Assembly (NCBI GenBank): GCA_037954235.1 | Contig: JBBMOA010000006.1 | Location: 22,495,041-22,559,040 of the forward strand | Origin: Aulostomus chinensis | Taxonomy: Eukaryota > Chordata > Actinopteri > Syngnathiformes > Aulostomidae | Direction of reading: 5' to 3' | Length of the DNA stretch: 64,000 bases | Part shown: positions 11,801-22,306 of the stretch, piece after piece | Numbering within the stretch: position 1 is the first letter of the stretch | How the letters are laid out: each line of letters begins with the position of its first letter | Position numbers and translations under genes: made by a program | The notes under the pieces: model-generated | What the model saw: only the letters and a program-made list of their open reading frames with translations | Told to the model about the DNA's origin: nothing | Databases searched by the model: none

Positions 11801-14800
11801 AAATATCCTCACTCTATATGTTAGGCACGTGTACTTGGTCCTTACTATGTATCAAGTACAAAGTGCCTACATACATGGCAGGTGTGACTACCTCCCTTAC
11901 ATAGATGTTAAAAGTCAAACTCCTTCTCAAAGTGCACTGTTATGGTCTCACATAGACAGAGTAACCACAGATATCCTTCTAACCAACAGAACACAATTCA
12001 AGACACCGGGTATGATTTGATCCTGTTCTTCCATTACAAACCTTGGTAAACTTATTAAAGTTCTGGAGAATCTCCCAGCCCCAGACCCGATACTTGTGAT
12101 CCTTGGTGAACCTATACAAATAGAAGAGACTCTCCACGGTCTCTGGTCGCAGGAGGTTGTGTCTGTCTGCAAGCTGCCAAAGGGAACACCAAGCACACAT
12201 GGTTGAGTTCATTCCTGCTGTACAACACATTCCCCAACATCCCCAGACCATGCACATTACATGTAATAGTTTACTAGGTCAGTGGGGTTTCTACCCACCT
12301 TTACATCAATGTCTCTGGTGCTGCCCTGGTGCATGTTGAAGTGGACAATCTCTGGACTGAGACCTGTCTCCATGTGCACATACATCTGGTAACAAGTCTG
12401 CATCAACTCTTTGGCCAGAATCATGTGGTCAGCAGGCAGGCCGTGGTGGGCACCAAGGGCAAGTGTCCCCGGTAGAAAACACACAAGGTGGTCCTATAGT
12501 GAACAGACAGTGATGTGGGGTCCCAAATAAGTGGTCAATTCCTTTGAGCTTTTTATCCAAGTATCATGACCTGTATCTGAGAGGGATTTAATTTAATCTA
12601 AATGCCAAACACTTTGAAAGATGTCATATGTGTTCATGAGACAAAAAAACGCAATTAACAGAACCAAGTGCATAGATGGATTCTTAAGTATTTACCCTTT
12701 TAAATAAGTTTTGCAGTGAACATATACACTACCTGGCAACACTGATATGAACACAAAAAAGCAAGGAAGAGCAGCCGACGATGACAATTTCCAACCTCAC
12801 CAAAGCCTGGAAATTATTTTCAAACCAGCGACAGAACACATTGAAGGGTGGGACTGCAACAAGATATCCAAACTCAATATTGCAACTGCATAAAACTGTT
12901 TAATAAAATGTGGAATAAAATTCAATTTTTTTTTGAATAAATTATTTAAAATACTTCAAGAATCCCCAACTTAAGTGGAGGGGTTTGGTCTCTAATTCTT
13001 GACTTGTTTTGGATATTACTCACCATTTTTGGGCTGAACTGTCCATGGGAGAGCTCTCCAACAAAGGTAAGACCATTAGGTGAAGACTTCTGTAGCAAGT
13101 TCTTCTTCACTCCCTCTATAGCCTGCAGATAGTCCTCAAGGAACCTAAAATCATCCATGGGCACAAATGCGCATGCACACACGCACACACGCACACACAC
13201 ACACACACAATGTGAAAAATGAACTAATCATTTGGTCAAGAAGTTCCACCGGTCAATGACAGCATGTGCTTTCAAGGTCAGTCTGACCTTTGAACACTAA
13301 ATGGTCAAGCCTTATGGAGGTTATGTGTTCACAAGAATGGGACATATGTGTGTATGGGTGGACAGACATGCAGTTTAATTCAGTAACAAGAAATGTGATG
13401 GGGTCTCAGACTCACTGGTCCTCCTTCTTGCCCCCCTGGATCCACTGCTTCAGTAGGTATTCATAATAGCTGTCTGCTCGGGCTCCCAGAGTGTAAATGC
13501 CTTGATGAGTGAACTGTCCACTATTGGTGTTAATGAACATGGGTACAAGGCCGTCCATCTTGCCATCCAGCTTGTGGACCTTTTTCATAACCTCAGCAAC
13601 AGCGGCCTAAGCATAAAAACAAAAATGGGAAAGGACAGAAGATATTTATATTCTGAAGCTGACCTAATTCATCTTTCTCAGGCAGAGAAGACTAGTGCAG
13701 TACATGCATCATCCTGAACAGTGAAGCACAAACGTCAAACTGTTTCAACACAACAAAGTCCTACTTGTAAATGGAGCAACCTTTAATATTTTGACATTCT
13801 TATTAAACTAAATGAATGAGTAACCCTTCAAGGCATCTTTCCAGGGTGGATGTGGACAGTATTAGAAGTCCCCGACATTACACTAACCAACTGCTGAAGC
13901 TATAAATGTTGTTGTTCTCTGTCTAAATCAATAAGGAACTTATCGGATACTATGTACCATTTTTATGCTGACAATAAAACAATTTATTATTGTTGGTTAT
14001 GTGTTTTCACAGGCCTTTAATCTGCTGCAGCAGGCTCTATAATCTTACTTTTGATGGGGTGACAACTGTCCTGTTTAAATTTATGAATTGGAAATCAAAA
14101 TAGCTGAGGAATGTGCAGTTGAGAGCTAGCGGTTCCGTCTTTTTACCCTATTCATCTGCATCTTCAAGACCAACAAGTCACACCAACAAGCCAAGTAATT
14201 TCATGCTGGAAAAAACAATGGTCTTCAGCTAGCCACATTGCAACAGTAGTGAGATGGAAAGCAGCTGCATCATGATTGTGTGATCTTGATTACCTCATAC
14301 TGTGGGTCCTGGGAGAGGCGGCTGAGTTCTCTAAACTCCAACTGGATGCTCGTCACCTCAGCCACGGTGCTGTCTGAGGTCCAGCGAGGGGGGTGGGCGG
14401 TACCTTTCCCAATGTTCACATCAGAGTAGGGGATCTTGGATGGGGTGTTGAAGGCTGGCATCATCCGAGAGCCAATGTCTTTCTGCAAAAGAGAAATGGA
14501 TTGAAATTGATGTTCAATAAATTCTGGTGGTATACAGCTTTACTGGTAGGTGATCCTAAGGAGGATTTAGTTTTGGTTAGCAAGAGACATGCAACTGCCA
14601 GTGCATCAGTAAAGATATATCCATGTACGTCTGGTTAAATCACTGTGAAGCTGGAGGTCAAGCTCACTGCAGTGAAAGTTGAGTTTGACAAGAGGTGGGA
14701 GGGAGCTGGCACCACTTCTGTTAAAAGCAGTTTCATTCTTAAGAGGATGTATAACATGACAAGGAGCATGAAATAGTGGCAAATCTGGCAGGGAGAGAGG

Positions 14801-17800
14801 AGAATCTCAGTCAGCTTTGAGGTTTCAAATAATCAACTTTCAGCCTTAAAGGCATGCCTAAAACCAGGTCAGGGATATGGGGTTTAGAAATCAACAGAGG
14901 GTAGGCACAGTTTAAATCCTTTTCAGGCTGAATACCCTAAATATACTGGTTCCTGCTTATCAAATGTGAGGATTTCCTTCATGGCAATTTCATGTATATA
15001 CTATTAGAAATATTCACAAGAATAATTGACAAATTCCACAAAAGCCAGTTGCTGCATTATTACATACAAAAATTCACTAATTTTTCATACATTGTTGAGA
15101 TATAGATATATAATTGTTGAGTAAACAGAGAGGAGTGCTTAGCCCTTTACTTCATATGGAACAGAATTAGAGACTGTTTAACAGCCAGGGAGGCCACCTG
15201 CTTGAGGGTTGTTCTTGCAACTGGATGCAGATTAATGAGCTTTCATGGCAGTGCCAGTGGTGAAAATATCTGAAGCTGAAAAAATACATAATTTCCCGTT
15301 AATATCAGTGTAGTCCAAGTAAAGCAGCCCGGCCATATGTTGTGGTTCATAAGTGGGTGCAACCACTCCTGAAGGGACTTCGTTCTAGCAAATATACACT
15401 GTGACCCAGTACTGTTAGGCTGGATGACTCACTATCGGCTGCAGCCAACACCAAAAGGTATTTTTTTTAACAGGCAGTGACCTATTAGGCTATCATCCCC
15501 AGAAGAGGCTCTTCAAAGCATTCTCTTTTCTTTGGTAATGTAGAGTGAAAGGCATACAAGACCCCTGAAACTATCACTATTGTAAAGATTCACTTTCACA
15601 GGAATATCTCTGCTCTGAACACTAGCTTACAATTTTCCAGCTTTCCCAACGAGGTGCCAGCTTCTTCATGGGGGGTGGGGGGAATTCAGATAAAGTAAGA
15701 GGGTCATGAGGGAAGTGCTGAGAGTGGACTCACAGCTTTGTCCAGGAACAGTGCGTCCCCTGTCAGATGGTAGGTGCTCAGCAGGCCTCCCAGGATGCGA
15801 ATCGTGGCTTCAAATAGGTTGACATCTACATTCTTACTGAACGTGAGCTCTGCAGCCACCCAGTCCCGTGCTTCTTCAAATTCTATCAAACAACATCGCA
15901 AAGTTTTTATCATATTCCAAAACTTAAAGACAGTTTCAGCAATGTGTGGTGCTGCCTGAAGACAAACAAGGCACAAACAAGTCCTGCTGGAAACATTTTC
16001 TCCACGGAATTGTTTATGTCTTACATGCAAGAGAGGACTAGGCTAATTGGGTAGTCTAAATCGACGGTAGGTGTGACTGTGAGTGTGAATGGTTCTTCGT
16101 CTATATGTCTTGGCCCATCCAGGGTGTACCCCGCATCTCGCCCGAAGGCTGCTGGGATTAGGGGTGGGTACCGAACTTTGGTACTTTAATAGCACCGACC
16201 GAAATGCCTCAGTACTACCAGGTACCAATTTTCCGTACTTGCGAGGTAACAAGCAAAGCTCTGATAATACTGCCGGTGGTGACTCTGGCGACGAGTGGTC
16301 TAGGATGGTAGAGGAAGGCCCCGCCTTACTCTCTCTCTGATTGGCTTGCCCTGAAATCCTAACTGCCAATGAGAGGCAGAGTAGGGCGGTTCATGACTTC
16401 ACCATCCAATGAACATTATACTTTGCTTCTGGTAACACGTTACATGTGTGTGTGTTTTGCTACCTGCATGTGTGTGAGAGAGACGCAAGACACAGTGAGA
16501 TAAGAAATGCCCCCGCAGTCAAAAGTGTGGCTCCATTTTATTAGAATCTACGCCAATAGAGCTCGAAGCAATACCTGCAAAAAGGATGTCGTGGCAAAAG
16601 ATGGCAACACGTCAGAACTTTGCACCGTGTTTGATGTTATGACGGGCAGACCGCAGCCTTCCTCATCCCAGCACTCAAGTCCGCCTGTCGTGGATATGCC
16701 TCTTTCGGAATCTCTACCGCCAGATTTCAAAAGGGGCAAACTCAAAGTTTTGTAATGAAAGGTGTAATGTAATTTACTTTACACTAATTTTTTTACATTA
16801 AATTGTTACTGAAAAAGGCACTGTACCGGAACCGACACCGAAATCAAGGTACCAGTACCGGCACCGAAAATTTTTGAATCGTACAAAGCCCTAGCTGGGA
16901 TAGGCTCCAGCCCCCCGGTTACCCTTAACAGGGTAAGCGGTAGATGATAGATAGATGGATGGAGCTGCTGCAGAGCTGCAAACACAGCTGTAGAGAAAGA
17001 AATTACAGAGAAGATGTACCTTCTTTGAGCCCCATTATCCACATGGTGTCCAGGGCATCAATAAGTGTCAAACCCAGGCCAAACCACTCGCTGTAGGACT
17101 TGGAGACAGGTCTGAGCTCATCATGGCCCCAGGCAAAGTCCTTATAGCCCTTCCAAGCATGTTTGAAAGACTCCTGGACTGACTCCTGCCAGCTAGCTGT
17201 TGGAGCACACACATTTTGCCTTTTACACAACAATAAACAGAAAGAATAGCCTTAATTTGTTCTTATTCTTTAGAATTTGCTCAGGAAAACTCATTTTTTT
17301 GGAATTTCACACAAGCAACATGGGGGAAAAAAAAAGAGCCAAAACCTGACTCTACTGATGAGTTAGCTCCTCGGTTGGCCAGTGAATCCTCTTTGGCATC
17401 TTCAGTGCCTTGGTGTGTGTCAATCACCGCTCCACGCCAACTGAAAAAAATTAAACAATCACAACCAAAATCATACATCAACTTTCAAGGTTTCTGCCCG
17501 AGTACCACCTCCCTTACACCCTGGGATGTCACACAGGTCAGAATATCTGCAACAGACACAACATTTGGAAAGCCCAGGTTGATTCAAAGATAGAGGCACA
17601 GATGCAGTCTCAATGAGCACTGATAGGCACTGTCTCTCACAGGGATATTACCTTTACATACAGTAGGCCTGGGCGATATGGACTAAAAATAAAATCTCTG
17701 ATTTTTTTCACAAGAATTTTGATTTACGATTTTTCCCAATTAATTCCCATGGGTAAATGATTGCACCACAGTAAGCTGTTTTTTTAGTGGGAGTTTGCCA

Positions 17801-20304
17801 GTTATAGCAGTCTTGTTCCCTTTGCAAAGAGTGGCATTTCTCCCACTCAGCTGGATGCCTTTGTTTTAGATGCTGAAATAAGTTTTTTGTGCTGCTGCCT
17901 TTTGTTGCAATGGGCTTCAGACAAACTTTGCAGCATGCAGTCACTTGTAAAACGTCTCTCGCCGCAAACCCAAACCAGTTTCTTAGAAACAAACTTCTTG
18001 CTCTCGTTAGCCATGTTGCTGCTATGCGTGCGCAGAAAACAAGGGTGAGAAGGAAAGCTATGGAAGATCCTGGGGGACAAAAGGTGCGCCATTGCAAGAG
18101 GAGTAAAAAAACTCAAATTTTTAATTTTTTTTTAATTGTCCACAACAAAAACTTGAATTAATCAATAAAATCTATAAATCGCCCAGGCCTAACATATAGT
18201 ATGATTTGGATAGGATTCCCTTAAAGAAACAGATTGAAGGCAAGTTAATATAAAATAGTATTTGGACACACTCAAACCTCTCAGTGAATCAAGTTTTGCA
18301 AGTGCAAAAACAAGGGATAGTTGTGGGTGAACAAAAGCAGCAACTTTCAGCTGCTTGCCACCAACCCTTTTGGAGGACTGGTTACTCTCCAACACAAATA
18401 TATGTTTCTGGCAGAAGGCCTGTGAAGTCACACTCCATATCTCACCTGATGACTCCCTCTTCTTCTTCCTTTTTCTTGCTGTCTCCCGGCTTGTCCTGTA
18501 CCAGAGGGTCAGACAGGTTTCCTTTCTTTTGCAGACGATTCTGAAGCACGGGTGGTCCTCTCTTATTTGATAGTTTCCTCTGGCAAATGGTGGCACACAC
18601 AAGCAGTCTTTTAAGTAACCATTTACCATATGTGTATAAATATAAAATGAATGTTCTTGGATTCTCCACCAGAGAGTTGCAAGCCTTGCAACCTGCTTGG
18701 CCAAGGTGGACTCTCGACATGTCTTATACTCCATTACATGAGTCCTTTGATCATGTAATGCAATATAAAGACTGATTCTGAACACATTTACAGTAGCAGT
18801 TAATCAAGTTAGATATCTCTATATATTAATGACACAACACAGACCCCTACTAGTATGCTAAATCCTGTTTCTATAATCAATATGTACCCCGACGGTAATT
18901 GGTAGACAGAATATCACCAACCTGAGAGGTTTGCTCTGGTGCCAACGGTAGGCCCTGTTTGACAGACTCAGGCAGCACATTTGGGATGAACTGCCTGAGG
19001 ACACTGTCACTATCTGTCTCCTGATCTATACCTGGAAAACACACACATACACACAGACAATCATGATGTGAGTGTAAAGACAGCTCCAAGCTCCAGAGTC
19101 CTTATTGAAGATCACAGATTTGAGCCTCTTTAATTCCCCTCAATTAAGAACAGAACATTTCTAGTCTCACAGATGTAAGACAGATAAAAGTGCAACCTTG
19201 ATACTAGACACAAGCCCAGGAGGCTGTGGTCTTACATGAGATGTTAAATACACACTGAGGCTCACCTCTGAGGTGTTCAGTGACAGACGGATATGAGGCG
19301 ATTCCACAAATGAACAAGAAAATGAGGATGAAGATGATTAGGCTGCGCTGCAACCTTGACAGCTGCTTCCATTTCTGCAAACACAAAGAAACAAACCAAG
19401 AAATGCTCTCAACCTCGAGCTATTTCGATGAGGCACATGTTCAAGACTCAAGAGAGCTGCAGTGATTACTCAATTCTTCATTGATGCATAACTTATAATT
19501 TCATGATAAAATTTTATTTCTTATTTTTAATAAATAAATATTTGGTATTGCAGTCTTTCAATTGACATGATTTTAGGCTTTTCCCTCTCACACATAATGG
19601 GAGCCCAAATATCTTTGAACTTCAGATGCAATAAGACAAAAAAAAAACTTTCAATAACAATGATTTAATATTGGCAGATATCATCTTAGTTATTTCTAGG
19701 CTGTTACATACTTGAAGAGACATATCAGTATGACATAGTTCCCTCACAGCACTACTTGCTAAACTGATGGCAAGACAAAGAGTTGAGGACCTCATACTGT
19801 GAAAACCTTGCAGCAGGTGAGAGCTGTGCGAAATTTTATCAGGACCCCTCTTTATAACATCAACATTAGGAAAAATACTAAAACCAATGCACTGTAACTC
19901 AACTTTTTCAATCCAAACTGTATTGCACTTTTAACCACCATTATGACTCCAATTGTGGCCACCAGGTGAGAGTTTGAAGTTTGAAATTTATTTATTTCAC
20001 AAAGGGACAGAGTATATTGATGAACATTTTTAAAAGAATAAAAATGTAAATACACAGGATTAAAGCCAAAGGCTAAATTCCATCCTAGCCCCTGGCCGGA
20101 CTTTAGCAGAGAGACTTGGACACTGGGAATGCCACAATACAGTTTAGTCAAGGGGACATTTTGAGTTGTCTACAGGAGGAGACCACCAGACTTGCTTACC
20201 CTCCAGCAGGACTGCCTCCTCAGCTGCTTACTGTTGTTGTAACTGCCACTTCCTTTGCCACTAAAGGTTATAGACACATAGTCCTGGCGAGATGGTGGGT
20301 GCAT
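8863..20304 (-). CDS. man1b1: ER mannosyl-oligosaccharide 1,2-alpha-mannosidase (man1b1), complete coding sequence in 13 exons
   Basis: A GH47 class I alpha-1,2-mannosidase, a Ca2+-dependent type II membrane enzyme of the ER/Golgi. It trims Man9GlcNAc2 to Man8 and marks misfolded glycoproteins for ERAD. Exons, 5' to 3' on the minus strand: 20304-20200, 19374-19266, 19031-18922, 18579-18446, 17440-17346, 17196-17020, 15882-15734, 14482-14294, 13606-13416, 13144-13024, 12493-12299, 12173-12042, 9069-8863. All phases join, giving 1914 bp and 637 residues (human 699, also 13 coding exons as I recall). The start ATG at 20304 is followed by MHPPSRQDYVSITFSG, like the human N-terminus. Catalytic or Ca2+-binding motifs are intact: GHDEL, GARADSYYEY, RPETVES and the terminal FNTEAHP threonine. 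The stem is shorter than in human, which explains the length difference. Nothing suggests a pseudogene. Confidence 0.95.
9340..10085 (+). mobile_element. degenerate LINE fragment (Rex1-like reverse transcriptase), in man1b1 intron
   Basis: Plus-strand frames broken by shifts show typical LINE ORF2 pieces: a linker around 9360-9500, then the start of the reverse transcriptase domain with GMDEIHPGYLKAL, then EWQTRVVVPIFKKGDQ, VCSNYRR and CGFCPGRGTMDQLFTL up to about 10040. The fragment stops before the active-site FADD motif. A G run at 9643-9657 disrupts it. I assign it to the Rex1-like group from memory of fish elements; the clade is not certain. It is antisense to man1b1. Confidence 0.75.
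10086..11170 (-). mobile_element. Tc1-like DNA transposon remnant, interrupted by a retroposon
   Basis: Minus-strand frames carry pieces of a Tc1 transposase: HESMDPSCLV with the AGGG stretch near 10770-10800, then after the insertion at 10363-10730 LVLIEHCLNATAYLS, HPFMTTVYSSSDGYF and QQNNAPCHK. The sequence between 10880 and 11130 resembles the N-terminal helix-turn-helix part of the same element. QQNNAPCHK has Asn where active Tc1 elements carry the second catalytic Asp. Stops and shifts are present, so the copy is dead. Outer ends are approximate. Confidence 0.75.
10363..10730 (+). repeat. tRNA-like retroposon copy with GGAT tail, inside the Tc1 remnant
   Basis: Starts CGGCACAGTGGTGCAGCGG and ends in ATGGATGGG. 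The flanking direct repeat CCAAAGTG (10355-10362 and 10731-10738) fits target-site duplication within the transposase sequence. The head contains the tRNA-like box region GTGCAGCGGTTAGCACTG followed by AAGAAGGTTCCAG. The same family occurs at least nine more times in this window. Confidence 0.85.
11171..12041. other. man1b1 intron remainder, nothing recognised
   Basis: AT-rich intron sequence with a short (ATC)n run near 11299-11317. I see no exon-like frame and no mobile-element motif. Confidence 0.5.
13170..13209. repeat. (AC)n-rich tract in man1b1 intron
   Basis: CA-rich run of mixed GCACAC and pure AC units, 26 bases upstream (in gene sense) of the man1b1 exon 13144-13024. On the coding strand it is a TG tract before the acceptor. 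Confidence 0.8.
14483..15733 (-). other. man1b1 intron between exons 15734 and 14482, nothing recognised
   Basis: A 1.25-kb intron with no exon-like frame and no mobile element that I can name. Confidence 0.5.
16030..16950 (+). repeat. 5'-truncated retroposon copy split by a hAT element
   Basis: The 3' part of the window's common retroposon is present at 16030-16158 (AGGACTAGGCTAATTGGGTAG through CATCTCGCCCGAAGGCTGCTG) and resumes at 16894-16950 (GGATAGGCTCCAGCCCCC and a GATAGATGGATGG tail). The two halves were joined before a hAT element inserted at 16159-16893 and duplicated 8 bases. Confidence 0.85.
16159..16893 (+). mobile_element. non-autonomous hAT element with BED-finger remnant
   Basis: A 735-bp element. 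Its ends are TAGGGGTGGGTAC and (reverse complement) TAGGGCTTTGTAC, an imperfect terminal inverted repeat. It is flanked by the exact 8-bp duplication GCTGGGAT (16151-16158, 16894-16901), the hAT hallmark. The interior begins and ends with short inverted motifs rich in GGTACC/CGGTACCG. An 82-codon frame at 16507-16752 contains SKVWLHFIRIYANRA and SNTCKKDVVAKDGNTSEL, the start of a BED zinc finger like those of hAT transposases, followed by a stop. The rest of the transposase is missing. Confidence 0.85.
17664..18191 (-). mobile_element. non-autonomous hAT element with BED-finger coding remnant
   Basis: A 528-bp element with a 14-bp perfect terminal inverted repeat, TAGGCCTGGGCGAT. It is flanked by an 8-bp duplication with one mismatch (ACATACAG at 17656-17663, ACATATAG at 18192-18199). 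The minus strand begins MANESKKFVSKK and, after a frame change, shows a BED-type finger: CCKVCLKPIATKG with FQHLKQRHPAEWEKC (C-x2-C and H-x4-H). Only this N-terminal part of a transposase remains. It lies in the man1b1 intron between exons 18446 and 17440. Confidence 0.85.
18446..20304 (-). other. man1b1: man1b1 exons 1-4: cytosolic tail, membrane anchor and stem
   Basis: Exon 1 (20304-20200) encodes a short basic cytosolic tail ending QLRRQSCWR. Exon 2 (19374-19266) continues KWKQLSRLQR and then a hydrophobic stretch, SLIIFILIFLFICGIASY (about residues 46-63), the single signal-anchor helix. Exons 3 and 4 (19031-18922, 18579-18446) encode a low-complexity luminal stem rich in Gln, Lys and Glu that ends in KKKEEEEGVI. 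As in other orthologues the stem is the least conserved part. The borders of exon 4 rest on phase and weak similarity (RGPPVLQNRL), so they are slightly less certain than the rest. Confidence 0.85.
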
Positions 20305-21740
20305 GTCTGCAGCCCAGCCCTGCAGGAGCAAACACAAGAGAGTAGGAAGAGGACAGTTCAGATATGAATATGGGAGTATGTCAAACGCAGAACCATGCCC
20401 CTTCTACAGTCGATCACTTAATGCACATTTGGTTTTACCTGTAATACTTATATTCACACACTGAAACCCAACCTTTAACCAAAAGTCGCCGAACACCTCG
20501 TCAGTAATGCCATGAAATTAATGACAGTGCATCACTCCATCAGAGAGCGGTATCAGCTGCTCCCTGACAGCAAAAGTGTAAACAGTTCCGCCGCCTTTCA
20601 ACACGTTATCAACAAGCTGTTTGTTATTACAGAGCGACAAAACCAGTACACCGTCCACCCAAACTATCGGATAACATAGTTTTAAAACTAATAAATAAGC
20701 TTACATTAATATTATAATATATTATATTATATTGAGCTGCGGTTTACACCATTGCTCCACCTGCCGAGCCTCCGCAGCAATGGCTGAGAGTGGTGTAAGG
20801 GCGGATTCACAGCCTAACTGTGGACCGAGGGGTGGCTTGAGGCCTACCACCATCGATGCCATGCGTAATAAGTAGAGCGTTTCGCCAGTGCAACAGATAC
20901 GTTAAAATTAATGCTCTGTTTTGTGAGGTTTAAACCGATAAAATACTCAACCTACGTTACCTTTTAACGTGTCCAGGATAAATAGCAAACTAATCCACCG
21001 CCAGGAGTCCAAGAAGAGTCAGTGTTTTATCAATGGTTAACGTTAGCTCAGGAAATAGCATCAGTGTTCTCTTCATCTTAAAAACACCTCACCTACTTAA
21101 TATCTAGATGTTTCACAATCCATAACCTGATTAAAATATCAATAGTATGCAGAATATGGAAGGACAAGTGTAATTGCGAATCACTTGTGGCTTTGGACGT
21201 GGTTACTCCTTGTTGACACCAAACGCTGCACGATGCTGCCTTTAAGGACTTACTCTACAATCGTTGCTAACAGTATCGTTACAATTGCGTGTTAAATGTC
21301 AGTGTGTATTTTGAATAGATGGATGTGTGGTGTATTGACAACGTAGCTCTCTTGAAAAACGGTCGGTCCTTTAAAAGGGCATTTATAGATGCGTAGTATA
21401 TCCATCTCATTCACAATACACGCAGTGAGATCTGTGTTGCACATTGATTGAATTAAATAGTTACACTTTTTAAAATATGAATTAAAAGTGAAATTAAACA
21501 ATGCATTAAAACATTGGAATGACTCATCGGTTGCTTGTCATACTTGCAGTTTCACTATTCACCCTTGTGTTTGAGTATTCTAGTTGTTTTTTTTTTCATT
21601 GTGCACCTGGAGAACAAAGACAAACTTTCAAGAATAAACTTGATATTTCAAGATTAAAGTCCACCTTTTGAGACTAAATCAAAGAGTATGACTGCTTCTA
21701 GAAAATGCCTTGAATAGATTTATAAATTTCACTAATTCAC
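20305..21740 (-). promoter_or_regulatory. man1b1 upstream region (5' UTR and presumed promoter)
   Basis: Sequence directly 5' of the man1b1 start codon, with no recognisable coding exon. A somewhat CpG-richer patch lies at about 20750-20960. No clear TATA box at a fixed distance could be assigned and the transcription start cannot be placed. Calling it a promoter is an inference from position: the next gene on this strand (the collagen) ends at about 24.6-25.1 kb. Confidence 0.4.
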
Positions 21741-21779
21741 TGCTTTAAATCCTATCATACTGACAGAATTTTATGTACC

Positions 21780-22306
21780 CATAGAGGAATGTTCATCAAG
21801 ATGCTACAAAATGGATTTGGGGGATGCCCAAGGTTCTATTTGAGCTCAGACACTCTTTTTATATGGTGTCACTTGGAAGTGTCATCAAGAGACACAATAT
21901 AAACTTTCACAGTTATGCTAATGACTTGCACCACGACATGACTGGCTCTCCTGGTGTCTAAGGGCCAACTGATGAGGTTTTTCGCTGCATTTATGCTATA
22001 AAATCATGGAGAACCTTTTCCAGCTCAACTAGAACAAAGCTGAGGTCTTAATTATTATATGACCAAAAGAGCATTTTTTCCAGAGTTTGACCCAGTAATG
22101 TATGCTTTAATTACCTGTGGAACTGGCTACTGCAGTGCTCTATTTTCTGGTTTTCCTAAAAAGATTGCAATTACTGCAAAACTGAGTTGCACGTGTGCTA
22201 AAAAGCATCAGGAAAAACAGCATACATAGCTCCAATTCTAAAGTCTCTGCACTGGCTTCCGTCTCCCTCAGAAATTGATATCAAGATCCTTTATTGACTT
22301 GTAAAG
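21780..22306 (+). mobile_element. L2-like LINE reverse transcriptase fragment (resumes at 23595)
   Basis: Broken plus-strand frames show pieces typical of L2-type ORF2. Near 21815-21930 there is a degraded GVPQGS...ADD-like stretch. Near 21985-22050 there is a helix ending in Leu-Asn-Lys-Thr-Glu-like sequence. At 22225-22290 LKSLHWLPSPSEIDIKIL precedes the point where a foldback element interrupts it. After that element the LINE continues for about 60 bases from 23595. Many stops make it non-functional. Confidence 0.65.

Larger units (their letters stand above)
8863..17440 (-). other. man1b1: man1b1 exons 5-13: GH47 catalytic (alpha/alpha)7 domain
   Basis: From WRGAVIDTHQGTED (exon 17440-17346) the protein enters the catalytic region. 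HAWKGYKDFAWGHDEL and SEWFGLGLTLIDALDT are in exon 17196-17020. VDVNLFEATIRILGGLL is in 15882-15734, STVAEVTSIQLEFREL in 14482-14294, GARADSYYEYLLKQWI in 13606-13416, LTFVGELSHGQFSPKM in 13144-13024, HLVCFLPGTLALGAHH in 12493-12299, HNLLRPETVESLFYLY in 12173-12042, and DKMESFFLGETLKYLY with the final NTEAHPLPIW in 9069-8863. Acidic catalytic residues and the calcium-binding threonine are all present. The intron before the last exon (9070-12041) is enlarged by mobile elements. Confidence 0.93.

Noticed and set aside
16507..16755. 82-codon frame as a small independent gene
   Set aside because: Part of a hAT derivative; the finger is incomplete and no promoter or splice context is visible.
17708..18116. 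BED-finger frames as a possible zbed host gene
   Set aside because: They lie wholly inside an element with terminal inverted repeats and 8-bp duplications, and are frameshifted.
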